Below the pieces are notes generated by a model. That model was not told the DNA's origin and searched no databases. It saw only the letters and a list, made by a program, of their open reading frames with translations. From contig CM012954.1 of assembly GCA_000181795.3 (NCBI GenBank), positions 7,510,189-7,574,188 of the forward strand: a stretch of DNA of 64,000 nucleotides, in the 5' to 3' direction. The DNA is from Trichinella spiralis (lineage: Eukaryota; Nematoda; Enoplea; Trichinellida; Trichinellidae). Positions within the stretch are counted from its first letter, which is position 1. Every line of letters starts with the position of its first letter. The position numbers and the translations under genes were made by a program. Positions 39,701 to 50,549 of the stretch are shown here, piece after piece.

Positions 39701-42700
39701 TCCAATTTATTCAGCTTTTACATGTGATTTTTGTTGTATATGTTTTTTTGTTTCTCATATATGCCTAATCGTCTATTATTAGTGGTTGCTGTTCACTATT
39801 ATTATTATTATAGTCATTTTTAATTTTCAGAAACTCCTGGGAGGTTGGATATGCCAGATCCGGATGCTTTACAAGAAGCTTGTAATATGTTGATAATGAC
39901 TGGTGGGTTAGTCGAAACATCCGAACAGCAACAGGATCAACAATTGGGTAATTTTAAAAAAGAATGATGCTGTCTGTAATGATGAGATAATTGTATGTAT
40001 ATTTTATCTGTGTTGTAGATCCAGTCCCAGAACCAGATCTTGTTCAGGGAAGAGTGGCTGCAGAAGAACAGCAGCAGCTACAACAACAAGAGCCGCAGGA
40101 AAATGTCGAATCCAATGCTGACGCTGCGGTAGCAGCGGATGCGACCACCGCTGCTCCGGAAACGTGAGTTGTTTTGCAATAATGATAAAAGAAGATACGA
40201 ATCTAATAACATTCTTATCATTTGTTGTTGGCATTGCAGAGCTGAAACAGAAGAGCTGACTGAAGAGCAGCGGCGTATACGGGACATTTTGGGTGATACG
40301 CCGATTCCAGAAGGCGTTGATCGCGCCTTTTTGGCAGAACTCCCGGAGAACATTCGAGCTGAAGTTATTGCAGAACAGTGGCGATTGCTCCGTTTGCAGC
40401 AGCAAAGTCGCTCTGCCGAAGGAACCGACGGTTCAGCTCCCCCGGCTATATCGATGGATTTCTTGGTGGCATTGCCTCCTGAATTGCAAGAAGAGGTAAG
40501 AAATTTTTAAATTTATTCGCTTTACAAATAGTACATTTTTTGACACTTTGAATTTTTATTCAAATATTAGTAACTATAATTTTTTATATTTTGAAGGTAA
40601 TTGCGCAGCATCGAATAAGTAGTCAACAGCAGAACAATCCAGATGGACAGATGGATTTGGCTACATTTTTTGAAACGTTGCCAGCGCCTTTGCGACGTCA
40701 GATACTGTCGGATGCGGATGAGAGTCAAATGGCGTTCTTTCCAAGTCACATTGCTGCCGAGGCCCGGCATATTCAACTGACTTTCAATAATCGAGAAACT
40801 GGTAAGGTTATGTCAAATGTTTTATAATGCTATTTTCTTTTGTTTTTGCTTAAAGTGACGATAGAAGTCACCGTGTGTGTTTGTGGGTGGGTTGGGGGGA
40901 GGTTATTAAATGCCAGTTGAATGAATGATGCTTACTTTGAATTATCTTCAGGTCGACCTCGTCATTATCACGTGGTTCGTACAGGACGCAACGGTCAGCG
41001 TGGCGATAGTACGCATCTTGCAGTGCATGATAAATTGGTGCAAAATCGTTAATTGTTAATTTTTTAGATTCAGTGCGTCCTCGGCATGGCATCCGCTTGG
41101 CCAGACGTCCTGTGCCAGCAGACATGCGCAGCTTGAGACAGCAGTTAGCCAATTGGAATCGTGATACTCCCAGTTACACTCGAACCCAGTTTGGTGGTCA
41201 CACTGGTTCCAAATCTGCCACTACAAATACCACTTTGAGCACTCGTAGCAGTGCTTTATTCGATCGAGAATCGTTGACTTGTTTACTGGTTTTGTTGTTT
41301 GTCGACGATTCACGTTTGTCGACCGCCCGTCTGACGCGCATTCTGCGTACGGTCTGCGCGCACCCTGGTACTCGAGAATGGCTGCTTCGGGCGTTGGTTT
41401 CAATTTTACAGCGAACGTGGATGTCGCTTGATTTGGTCGGCGGATCGACCTTGGGCGGCGTCAGACCTTCAGATCCTGAATTTGGTGATTTGTCCAGTTA
41501 CACTTTCAGCCCAACCCCGAGCCGTTCGACAGTTGTGACCCGTAGTTCACATAGACGCAACGAAGCAGCCGGGGCTGCCGGTGGTCTGCATCTGAGTTCG
41601 GCGAACAGCGAAAACAAGGGTTGGCTGTCGATGACAGTGACCAGCAAACTGGGAAATTGTGTCGAAGTGTTTCGCATCTCGAAACCGACAACATCCGGTG
41701 GCAAGCGGGCCCTGCTGTTTCCGCAATTGACTCCAGTGTTGCTTCATCCCCTCGTTGTGCCCGCCGTCAGTACCGCCGTGATAAACACGATTGCTGCCAT
41801 TGCCAAGTCATATTCCCATTCTTTCTTTCCACAGCTGCGCAAATTATTAAATTCACAATCAAATGCTGCCAATACTGGTGATAGCGCTTCTGCGTCCATA
41901 GCCGAAGCCGAAGGCGGCAGTACAGCCCAACAGGCTGGTTCTGCCAGGCAAGGGGACGAACAACAGCCGCAGAGCGCATCCAAAATGCCCACTTTGAGAA
42001 GGCGGAGCAGTTCGGCAGTTGATCGTATGAGGTATGGGAATGTTGCATTTTTTTAAATAAAATTGTATATGTTTTGTTTGAATGTTTAGGTCGGACTTTT
42101 GGGATATATTGACAAAGCTGAATAATCCATCTTCTGCGAATAGTCGAACAAAACATTCGCCGAAAATTGTGTCTTTAGGTTTTCCAGATACCACTGCACA
42201 GTGTGGCGTGGAGGATTCTCTGTTCGGTCAATTGGTTTTATTTTTACGCCACCCAGTTATTGTGGAGCGTCATGGGTTACAAAGTATCCTGCTGAGCACA
42301 TTGCAGCATGTTACATCGACGTCGTTGGCGCAAATTTCCGATACCGTTTTGGACCAAGGCGTGTTTTTGGAAGAGCAGTTGAAGTTGTTGATCGATGTAA
42401 GAAATTATACAATTTTCTGGAAACAGTTGAATGGAAATTTATTGCATTTAATTTAATTTAATTTAATTAATATGCAGGTTCTGGTTAGAGACAGTAGTAG
42501 TGGTGATAATCGCAACGATGCCCGGCTGATATTGGTTCGTTGCGCTGCTGCGTTGGGTCCAGCAACTCGCAGGCGTATTTTCGAGTTGCTTTTTGAAGCG
42601 GCTCGCGAGTTGGCCGGTGCGCTACGCAAGGAATTGATTGTTTTGCTCGAAGAAATGCGCAGTTTGAAAAACAACGAACCAGGAACATCTGCCCAGTTTG

Positions 42701-45700
42701 TTACTGCTAGCAGCAGTTCATCATTGTTACCGGCTCGTGGAAGAATGATCGACAGGTATTATTTGTTGTGCTTTTTTCTTTTTCTTATAATGATGATTGA
42801 TTATCATTTTTGATTATTCTACGAATATTGTTGTTGTTGATTGATGAAATGGATTTATTAATTTTGTATCAGATTTACCGGCACTACGTTGGTGGTGTCT
42901 AGCACTTCTCCAGCTAAAGCGCCCAATTTTGCCTGCAGTCAAGAATTGCAGTGTCCATCGATGGAACTGTTGAGCAAGAAAAACTCAATGCAGACATGCT
43001 TGTTGCGCGTTATTAACAGCATTTTGAGCATGAAGCATAGTATGAAGAAATTTGACGAACGGGACCCGAATTTCGAGCAAGACGCTGCATCATTTGATTT
43101 TGAACTTCATGACTCAGAAGGTGAAAAAAAGCATTTTTTATTTTATTCTTATTGAATAAATTAACCATATCAGCAGTGCAGGTGAATTTTTACGATAAAT
43201 AGTAACATTTGTGCTTTATTGCAGAAGTAATTGACGAGAGTGATATGAGTACTGGAGATCGGGATCGTGACCGTCGAAACGGTTCATCACAGGAAGAGGG
43301 ACGGCAAGAAAATACCGCAGCTGTTGAACCAGCACCAGCGGCGACAACAACTGCTGGAACAGACGCTTCTTCGACAACGGTTACAGCCTCTTCTGCCGCT
43401 ACCGCAACCACCACCACCAGTGATGAAAGCGGCACTGCTACCGTCGCTGCACCAGTTTCGCCAGTGGCCAGTGTGGTGATCGAAGTCTCGGACAGTAGTA
43501 ATGCACCATTTGTAACAGTAACCTCGACTTCCACCACAGCTTTGTCCAGTGGTGATGGTTCTAGTAATAATGAACTGGTTGGCGAAGAAACTCAAAGTGA
43601 GATTGAAAGTGATTTTTTTCTCCATTTCGTATTTAATTTCATCTAGTTTTAATTAATACCTTTTATTATTATTGATGTGTTCCACTAAGATGAGTTATAT
43701 TATTATCATCCTGCAAAAATCACTTTTTTTATTAAGGACCCGTATTTGAGCTTGAAGTACAACCTTTGACTGTGTCAATGCAAGTGGACAATCTTTGGGA
43801 TTTGCTGAGCGAATGCTTGACACTGTTGGATGAAAGTGCAGATCCACACGCGGTTTTAATCTTGCAACCTGCCGTCGAGGCATTTTTCATTATACACGGC
43901 GATGACAAGAGGCATATGGTTTGTTGATGTTCTTCTTTTCTGATTTTGCCTTTCTTCTCAACCTGTTGAGATTTATTGCACTTATTGTTTCAGAATGAAC
44001 TCTGTACGCTTTTGCAATCGTCCACTAGGCCGGATAGTGACACCCTGACCGAGAGCTCCGCTTCTAATTCTGTTCAGGCGTTTTCAGATATGACCGTTTC
44101 TAGCAACGATGCAATGAAGTCTAGCGATCCTCATTTTCGAAATTTGCCACTTGATGTGCAAATGTTTATTCGTTTTGCAGGTAAATGAGATACGCCAACC
44201 TCTGGTGAAGCTGGTGAAATTTAAATAATGTAGCAAATCAGTGATTGATTGATTTAAAATGTTTATAGAAAAACATCGTACTGTGCTGAATCAAATCATA
44301 AGGCAGTCGAAAACACCGTTGAATACGGGACCTTTTTCCGTTTTGATCAATTATACTCGCATATTGGATTTCGACATCAAGCGTCGATATTTCAGATTGG
44401 AATTGGAACGTGTCGACCAAACCTTTCGGTAAAAATTACACTTGGAAAATATAATAAGCAATATATTCATTTGCACATGTGTGGTGAATTTAATGTTTTT
44501 TTTTGAATTTGTTTTACAGCGCCGATGATACGCCAGTACGGGTGAAACGTGATCGGATCTTTCAAGACAGTTTTCGCGAGTTGTTTCGCTTGAGACCGAG
44601 CGAATGGAAAAGTCGTTTCTACATCTTATTTGACGGTAACAGACTGTTTGAGCGATTTTAATTTCTGTAATGAACGAATGTTTGAAGCAGGAAAAACAAT
44701 ACTATATTTAATTGATTATTTTTAACTATACATATGTGTATATATATTTGGAATTGAATTCATATTTATTTAGGTGAGGAAGGACAAGATGCCGGTGGTT
44801 TGCTTCGCGAATGGTTTTCTGTGATCACTCGCGAAATATTCGATCCCAATTACGCGTTGTTCATGACTGCATCCGGTGATTCGGTCACTTACACTATCAA
44901 TCCGTCTTCATACATCAACAGGGAACACTTGCAATATTTTAAAGTAATTTTTTTTCTTTTAATTTATATACTTACATATTATATATATGCATTGTTTTTT
45001 TTTAATTTTTTCAGTTTATTGGTCGACTGATTGCAAAGGCAATTTACGATAATAAATTGTTGGATTGTTACTTTACCCGTGCTTTTTATAAGCACATTCT
45101 CAGCAAACCGGTCAAGTATGTATTCCATTGTTGACGTGCAATTGTATATCTGTACCACCACCGTGTTTATACGTGTGTCTCAATATAGATATACTGATAT
45201 TGAATCAGAAGATCCATCCTTCTACCAGTCAATGGTGTTCTTGTTGGAGAATCCAGTGTCAACTTTAGGTTACGATTTGACGTTTTCTCTTGAGGTGGGT
45301 GTCATTTTGGGATGTTTTTTTTCTTCTTCTGTGTGTGATTTTCTTTTTCCCAGGTGGAAGAGTTTGGTGTTCGTGAAATACGTGATTTGAAGCCTGAAGG
45401 CCGGACTATTCTAGTAACAGATGCCAACAAGATGGAATACGTCCGCTTAGTTTGTCAAATGAAAATGACAGGTAATTTTTGGAGATTTTACTTTTTGTAT
45501 TTATTATTCATTCGTCTTTTGAAATATTTTTAAAGGAGCTATTCGACAGCAACTCAATGCCTTTTTGGAAGGCTTTTATGACATTATTCCGAGACGTTTG
45601 ATTTCGATTTTTAATGAACAAGAGCTTGAACTTTTGATCAGTGGTTTGCCAATAATTGACATTGACGATTTGCAACAGAATACTGAATATTACAAATACA

Positions 45701-46211
45701 ACAAAAATTCACTGCAGGTAATGCAATGTTTTATAAATTTATTTAAATCTCTACATTAATTACTACAAATGTACTTATTAAAATTATATCTGTTTGTTTG
45801 TATGTTCAGTAATTTATATTTATATCATTTTTAGATTCAGTGGTTTTGGCGAGCGGTGCGTTCTTTTGATCACGCTGAAAGAGCTAAACTCTTGCAGTTT
45901 GTTACCGGCACTAGTCGAGTTCCGTTGCAAGGTTTTGCCGCTTTGCCGGGCATGCACGGGGCGCAGCGTTTCCAGATTCACCGCGACGACCGATCAGTCG
46001 ATCGTCTGCCTGCGGCTCACACGTGGTATGTGTTTTTTTTTGTTTTATTTTTTATATTTCATGTGTTAATTTATACTGTCGTCGTGCTTTTATTGAATTG
46101 TAATTTAGCTTTAATCAGTTGGACTTGCCGCCGTACGAAACGTATGACAAACTGCGGCATATGCTGCTGTTGGCGATTAACGAGTGTTCTGAAGGTTTCG
46201 GGTTTGCTTGA
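25734..46211 (+). CDS. HUWE1/eel-1: HUWE1, giant HECT-type E3 ubiquitin ligase
   Basis: Ubiquitin ligase of nucleus and cytoplasm that acts on many substrates, including unassembled and damaged proteins (family knowledge; C. elegans EEL-1). I count about 70 coding exons in phase, for roughly 4,300 residues, close to the 4,374 of human HUWE1. The first exons are 25734-25778, 25837-25935, 25990-26100, 26863-26946 and 27004-27282; the last are 45536-45717, 45835-46025 and 46109-46211. Order seen: N-terminal armadillo-like DUF908/DUF913 region, UBA, UIM, WWE, a poly-Asn run, an acidic tract, three ubiquitin-binding motifs, HECT. Signature stretches include [41 protein letters not shown] and the ending ECSEGFGFA. 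Internal boundaries in the low-complexity parts (about 35.5-40 kb) are less certain. The ATG starts an MKID peptide like the human MKVD, 8 bases after an acceptor-like TTTTAG. Confidence 0.97.
27004..31967 (+). other. HUWE1/eel-1: HUWE1 N-terminal DUF908/DUF913 armadillo-like region
   Basis: The exons here encode the long helical repeats that shape the ring of HUWE1. Conserved stretches: [103 protein letters not shown] and [18 protein letters not shown]. Each matches the corresponding human segment in order. A Ser/Asp-rich acidic insertion ([13 protein letters not shown]) sits where human has an Asp/Glu run. Confidence 0.9.
27741..27772. repeat. (AT)16 in a HUWE1 intron
   Basis: An alternating AT run ends directly at the ATGTTTTAG acceptor of a HUWE1 exon (start 27780). 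The run forms most of the intron's 3' half. Confidence 0.92.
32673..32789 (+). other. HUWE1/eel-1: HUWE1 UBA domain exon
   Basis: One exon encodes [18 protein letters not shown] and [10 protein letters not shown], a ubiquitin-associated three-helix domain with the M/L-G-F loop. By my exon sum it begins near residue 1317, the same place as in human HUWE1. Confidence 0.92.
32868..32978 (+). other. HUWE1/eel-1: HUWE1 ubiquitin-interacting motif
   Basis: The exon after the UBA domain encodes [18 protein letters not shown], with the acidic start and the central A-x-x-x-S of a ubiquitin-interacting motif. It is followed by a short Gln run. Confidence 0.88.
34424..34582 (+). other. HUWE1/eel-1: HUWE1 WWE domain exon
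   Basis: Encodes [20 protein letters not shown], then [18 protein letters not shown]. The two tryptophans and the final RRTYRIDF strand are WWE signatures, a domain that binds poly-ADP-ribose in several E3 ligases. The third signature residue (Glu) is not obvious, as in human HUWE1. Confidence 0.85.
35612..35656 (+). repeat. HUWE1/eel-1: AAT/AAC repeat encoding 15 Asn in HUWE1
   Basis: An in-frame AAT run passes into AAC units within the exon 35577-35819 and codes for 15 consecutive asparagines between GS and EGAAAPS. The run occupies a linker and is likely to vary in length between individuals. Confidence 0.9.
37380..37656 (+). other. HUWE1/eel-1: HUWE1 acidic Asp/Glu tract
   Basis: GAT/GAC/GAA/GAG-rich coding for about 90 mostly Asp and Glu residues, ending at a GTAAGA donor. 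A similar acidic tract at the same relative place is a family feature of HUWE1. It follows the exon with [15 protein letters not shown]. Confidence 0.88.
40240..40801 (+). other. HUWE1/eel-1: HUWE1 triple ubiquitin-binding motifs (DUF4414)
   Basis: Two exons encode three helical units: [39 protein letters not shown] and [18 protein letters not shown]. All share the L-P-x-x-[IL]-R/Q-x-x-[VI] pattern of ubiquitin-binding motifs, as in the human protein. The second motif is split by the intron ending at 40597. Confidence 0.88.
44550..46211 (+). other. HUWE1/eel-1: HUWE1 HECT catalytic domain
   Basis: The C-terminal HECT domain transfers ubiquitin through a thioester on its cysteine. Seen: [113 protein letters not shown] and LPAAHTCFNQLDLP. 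The catalytic cysteine codon is split by the last intron (bases 46024, 46025 and 46109). The ending SEGFGFA gives the usual hydrophobic C-tail. Confidence 0.95.
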
Positions 46212-46813
46212 CTTGCTGTGATATCTTTGTCACTCTTCTTCCATTTGTGCATCCGCTGTGTTGCATAGTTTCGCTTTTGCTGAACGATAATAATATTTTA
46301 TTTATACCAATATACAAGAAAATTTCATCAAGCAGCAGATGAATAATCATCATGATGATGAATAATCATTTTGAAATGGTGATCATCGTCTGTCTCTCTC
46401 TCATCATCTATCTTTCTCTGCACTGTTTGTCTCATCATCCACTGTTGCCGTGGAAATTTTTTTTCTGAAATTATTTATTTAGTCTGTAGTCCATTTCTTT
46501 GTCTTTATAATTTTTTTTCGTATTATATCATATATTATATTACATTTTATGCATATATTACTTCTCGTTGACCAGTTTCTGCGAAGCGGGGTATGGTATA
46601 TTTATTTGATGATATAGTCATTTTACTTTGATAAATATTTTATTCATTTACTGCTTTGTTTACTTTGGAAAAGTGAGATGCTGTTACTGAATAACAGAAT
46701 TTTTATCTATTTTCTTTACAATGTATACACGCATAATGATCACTCAAATTATAACTTGAAAAAACATTCAGGCACAGCTACAGACCAGCTATTTTGCACC
46801 TGTACATGAGTGT

Positions 46814-46874
46814 GAAAATGCAAACTGCCGTATATGTACATGAAAGTGTACATATACGGCGAAGTGCAATTTTC
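46814..46874 (+). ncRNA. MicroRNA-precursor-like hairpin
   Basis: A 14-base perfect inverted repeat (GCCGTATATGTACA at 46827-46840, its complement at 46847-46860) flanks a 6-base loop, TGAAAG. Pairing resumes after a small internal loop: TGC with GCA, then GAAAAT with ATTTTC. The full stem is about 60 bases with few mismatches. The two arms would give about 22-base products. It lies 600 bases 3' of the HUWE1 stop, on either strand. I do not recognise a known microRNA seed. It could also be a 3' UTR hairpin or a remnant of a small inverted-repeat element. Confidence 0.3.
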
Positions 46875-47076
46875 CAGATGTATAAATGAGATGAATGATG
46901 TTTTTTTACAAAGATAGATGTATGATCATTGGTTTTTTTAAAGTTTTTCATACTGCTTTATTTCTTTTATATTTTGTTTTGCTTGTAGACGATGACAAGT
47001 TTGTTACGGGGAATATGCGTTTTCATTGTACGCCAATATTTTTTTAATCGTTGCGTTTGATAAATGAAAAAGATCA

Positions 47077-47244
47077 ATGCTGCTGATTGGGGAAAAATTT
47101 GCCCAGCAGGTGGTGCTGATTACAAGCTTACACAGAGGCGAGATTGACGACCGGTCACTGCTGGTCTGTGCTCAGTGGCTTGAGAAGCGGAGGCGACGGC
47201 GCGGAAAAGCGTGCAAAAGATGGCGTTTGCTGATTTTCAACTAA
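47077..47244 (+). other. Short open frame in a GC-richer block, doubtful
   Basis: An ATG-started frame of 55 codons with GC-rich third positions: MLLIGEKFAQQVVLITSLHR leading to a run of five arginines. It has no recognised domain and no clear splice sites. It could be a small protein, the last exon of another gene or chance within a GC-rich regulatory block. Confidence 0.2.
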
Positions 47245-47671
47245 CCGCTCCTTGACCATGGTCGAGGATTAGAAAAGGCGGTGCACTGACCTCACCGCAG
47301 AGTTCGCCTGTTTAACAAAGCGTACAAGTCTTGTGCCTTGCCTCTTTAATTAATAATATCTGTCACATGTTTTCAATTATCATTAACTGAGCGTTGATTG
47401 GAAAGGAGGGATCAAAACAAAAAGTAGAAAAAAAACAATACTGAAAATGGTGCATGAAATTATTTTTTTTGTTGTATAATTTTAGCATTCGGATGGGGAT
47501 ATGGAAGAAAGAAGGGAAAAACTATGGCTGCTGTTGTTTTTTGTGAGTTGATTGAGATTCAGCTCACATGAACACATCAGCATACACGCACGCATGCACA
47601 CACTTTTACACCAGACCAAACTAACTAACTAGCAAGCATGCATAATTTTCTTTATAAATGGGATTGTTCAT

Positions 47672-48262
47672 TTACAGTGAGCTGCTGCTGTGTCGGGATG
47701 CGATGTGACGATCCAGATCCCTTTTTCGAACTAAGCATTTCCCGCAGTGTGGACATTTCAAATTCGACTGTCCTCTAAGTTCAATTTGGTGCAGGCGAAT
47801 GTGTTTGTTCAAATTACTGGGATCTCCGAACGCCCTTTGACAAATGGTGCAGCGAAGCGGCTTGAAACCGGTGTGGGTGCGAAGATGAATCTTGAGACCG
47901 TATTTTCTCGAGTACAGCTTTCCACAGTAGATGCACTGGTGACCGTCGGACGTTTTTCCCAAATTTGTAGCCAGGAATTCGATGGCACTTTTAGAAGAAT
48001 CATCATCGGATTTCAATGACTGCGCATTTGGTACTGGCAGTTGCAGCTGTTGTTGTTGAGGATGGAAATGTTTCTTCTCACCGCTGGAAACCGATGCAAG
48101 CGAAGGGTGTGGTTCGAAATCCGTGGTGTCGTCCAACCACGGTCGAAACAGTTTCCGCTTCGTTTGTGCTGCCTCTGATTTCGGCTGCAACTGCACCGAC
48201 GGTCTTGCTGTGCAATTGCTGGTCGAAGGCAGCAGCATTGTCTGCGGTTGGAATAACGCCAT
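47672..48262 (-). CDS. PRDM13: PRDM13-like C2H2 zinc-finger protein (terminal or only coding exon)
   Basis: Nuclear DNA-binding factor; PRDM13 relatives specify neurons in flies and vertebrates. A single 196-codon exon on the minus strand begins ATGGCGTTATTCC and ends SRHSSSSL. Three C2H2 fingers lie in the second half: CIYCGKLYSRKYGLKIHLRTH, then CTICQRAFGDPSNLNKHIRLH, then CPHCGKCLVRKRDLDRHIASR followed by H. The wording SRKYGLKIH, FGDPSNLNKHIRLH and LVRKRDLDRH is, from memory, typical of PRDM13 fingers. The N-terminal half is Ser/Gln-rich and without a PR (SET-like) domain. The exon starts two bases after a good acceptor (TTTGTTTTAG), so it may be the last exon of a longer gene whose PR exons lie upstream (right), or a short PR-less form. 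No PR-domain exon was recognised. Confidence 0.8.
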   Translation of the reverse strand: MALFQPQTMLLPSTSNCTARPSVQLQPKSEAAQTKRKLFRPWLDDTTDFEPHPSLASVSSGEKKHFHPQQQQLQLPVPNAQSLKSDDDSSKSAIEFLATNLGKTSDGHQCIYCGKLYSRKYGLKIHLRTHTGFKPLRCTICQRAFGDPSNLNKHIRLHQIELRGQSNLKCPHCGKCLVRKRDLDRHIASRHSSSSL

Positions 48263-48737
48263 TGCTAAAACAAATGACAAACGCTTACACGCAGATACAG
48301 ACAGCGGTTGCAAATTCTTCTCTTGTGTTGTATGAATAAAAAATATTTAACATAATTTTTAATTGAATTTGCATAATGGAAAGAAAATTAGTTTATTTCA
48401 TTTTTGGATACAACTTTTAGATGCTGAGAAAAAAGACATGCAAAGAAGTAGTACAATTTTGCTGCGTTCATTTTTCAACTTTATCACACAGCCTGTGTTA
48501 ACCACTAGCTAAATGAGCACCCACCCGGCTAGTTATCACTACAATACAGCGAAAAACAGCAGGCGAAACGTCGCTGTTTTATACGAAATTAAGAATTCTA
48601 CAATCTTACCTGCAGTTGTTCATAAATTCGTTTGCATGCAAACGTTTTGTTGTTTAGTTGTTTTGTTTTCTCTTTCCATTGAAAAAGTGTAATTCATCTA
48701 GTTCTGGTATGGACAGTTAATCTTGAAACATAAATGC

Positions 48738-48941
48738 ATGCAATTTTTTCCTGTTTTTGCAATAATTATTCTTTTAATTGCAGCATCAAAGATGATCGAT
48801 CATCGTAAGAGAATCGAATCAGTGAACTATCTGTGTTCAACGGGTCGACTAACATTGTTCAATAATTTGTACAATTTCGACGTGTTTCATTTCATTTCAG
48901 GTTTATGCAAATTTTCAAATTATCCAGCAGCACTATCTTGA
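48738..48941 (+). other. Possible small secreted peptide, doubtful
   Basis: A 67-codon frame starting MQFFPVFAIIILLIAASK, which reads like a signal peptide, followed by a dibasic HRKR and a segment with two cysteines. However, the DNA coding for the hydrophobic part is T-rich and ends TTTTAATTGCAG, exactly what a splice acceptor looks like. The signal peptide may therefore be a polypyrimidine tract. No relative is recognised. Confidence 0.2.
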
Positions 48942-49095
48942 AATGTTGCTATATAGTCAACTTTGAGTGAGTGAGTGAACAGTATTGTTGCTGATTTGCA
49001 AATACTCGAATGTTGAATTTAATACGAATACACTTAAATGTGTTTCTTATTTATCACGTGGAAAAAGTATTCATTTATGTATTTAAAAATTTCAG

Positions 49096-49285
49096 AAAAC
49101 ATCAGGTGAACAATGTTCTTCAATGACAACTGTTTAGAAGCAAGCGGTAGCAGTGTGGCTCAGGATATTTCTTTGAAATGGTCTCAACTTGAAACGGAAA
49201 ATTGTCAACTGTTTACTGACTCATCAGAACCCATACTACGCTTGTTCGACGCGCAATGTTGAAATTTGCATATTCTTCATGAGAG
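49096..49285 (+). other. Exon-like unit with a 49-codon frame, doubtful
   Basis: Bounded by an acceptor-like AATTTCAG and a donor-like GAG/GTAAGA. Inside is an ATG frame (49113-49262) reading MFFNDNCLEASGSSVAQDIS and on to a stop, with even codon use. It could be an exon of a non-coding RNA, or a first or last coding exon. No domain is recognised. Confidence 0.2.
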
Positions 49286-50549
49286 GTAAGATAAAAGATG
49301 TTCTATCATTTATTTTCTCTACTTTTGCCAGTGTGTGAAAACGGATTTTGTTTGCAATCGCGAAATTGTTATTTCATTTTTTACAATTATTACTTTTTGT
49401 ATAATTGAGAATATGAGAAGAGAATTTTTTCAAATTTCTCACAGATCAGTGACGCGTTCAAAAAATTTCAAAACCATTGCACTATACAGGAGAAAGTAAT
49501 CGTAGGAAGTTGAACAAAGTGAGGTCTCGATCGTATGAAAGTGATAATAAATTGCACTGAAAATGCAGTGAAATAATTTTTTCATAATTTTTGCTCCTTG
49601 TCCGCGTATGATGCCATAAATTGGCAGGTTAATCACTTTCAACAAGCTGGTAAATTATTTCACGGATGGCTGCTAAACGAACAAGTCACTTCATTGAGCT
49701 TGTTTACGACACCCAGATGCGTAAATTTGTTCCACTACTCAACGAATCTACTTTCTAATATTTTCCTTTATTCCTTCTTCTCACTGCTCTGCTTCTTGCT
49801 AGCTTATCTTATTGATGAAAGAAAAATTTGTTTAAATTTGCCTGTTTATCCATTTTTGCGTTTTACAAATGAAACATACTTTCACAACTATTTTTACAAT
49901 TCACATTAACGCAGCATACATGCAGCATGCACACACTTGTTAGCTGAACAGTGTTAATTTTTATGTTATGCAAATTTTTCTCTTTTTGAACAACTTCACT
50001 CCAAGAATGCAATATTTTTCTGAATTCTCATCTCTGATGATAGCAACAAAAAATTGACTGCTTTTAATTTGAACGTAAATTTAATGAATGATTTGATTAT
50101 TCTGTGACGTTGTCAAGTCATTCAATAAATCAGACAGGGGGAAAATATTTTAAATGAGCTGCTGTTAAATTAAGTTATGCGTAGGAAATGAATAAATAAA
50201 TAAATAAATATTTACATTTATACAACAGACATGCATCTATTCATTAATATATGCATTCATTTATATACGCACGCACACGCACACTTCCATCACATATATA
50301 CATACATGCATACATACATAAGTACATTTATGCATATGCACACGCACACACACACACATATATATACATATGTATAATTACCTTGAGTTATACCTTGAGT
50401 TGGAAATCTTGTACTCGCTTCGACGGGACCAAAAAATGTAAAGCCGTGTGTTAATTTTGTTATATCTAGCATCAGAAGAAGGCAGGATGAAAAAACACTG
50501 ATGCGGCAGAAGGAGATGCGTCAAAATGACTGACTGGAAAAGATATTGG

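Larger units (their letters stand above)
46212..47671. other. Spacer between HUWE1 and the PRDM13-like gene
   Basis: 1.46 kb between convergent genes. It holds HUWE1's 3' UTR, a perfect hairpin at 46827-46860, and a GC-richer block at about 47.07-47.33 kb with a short open frame (listed separately). The rest is T-rich with no recognisable element. Confidence 0.5.

Noticed and set aside
9800-47265. Shared CCATGGTCGAGG at about 9824 and 47257 as a dispersed element
   Set aside because: A 12-base match is expected many times by chance in 64 kb, and the flanks do not match.
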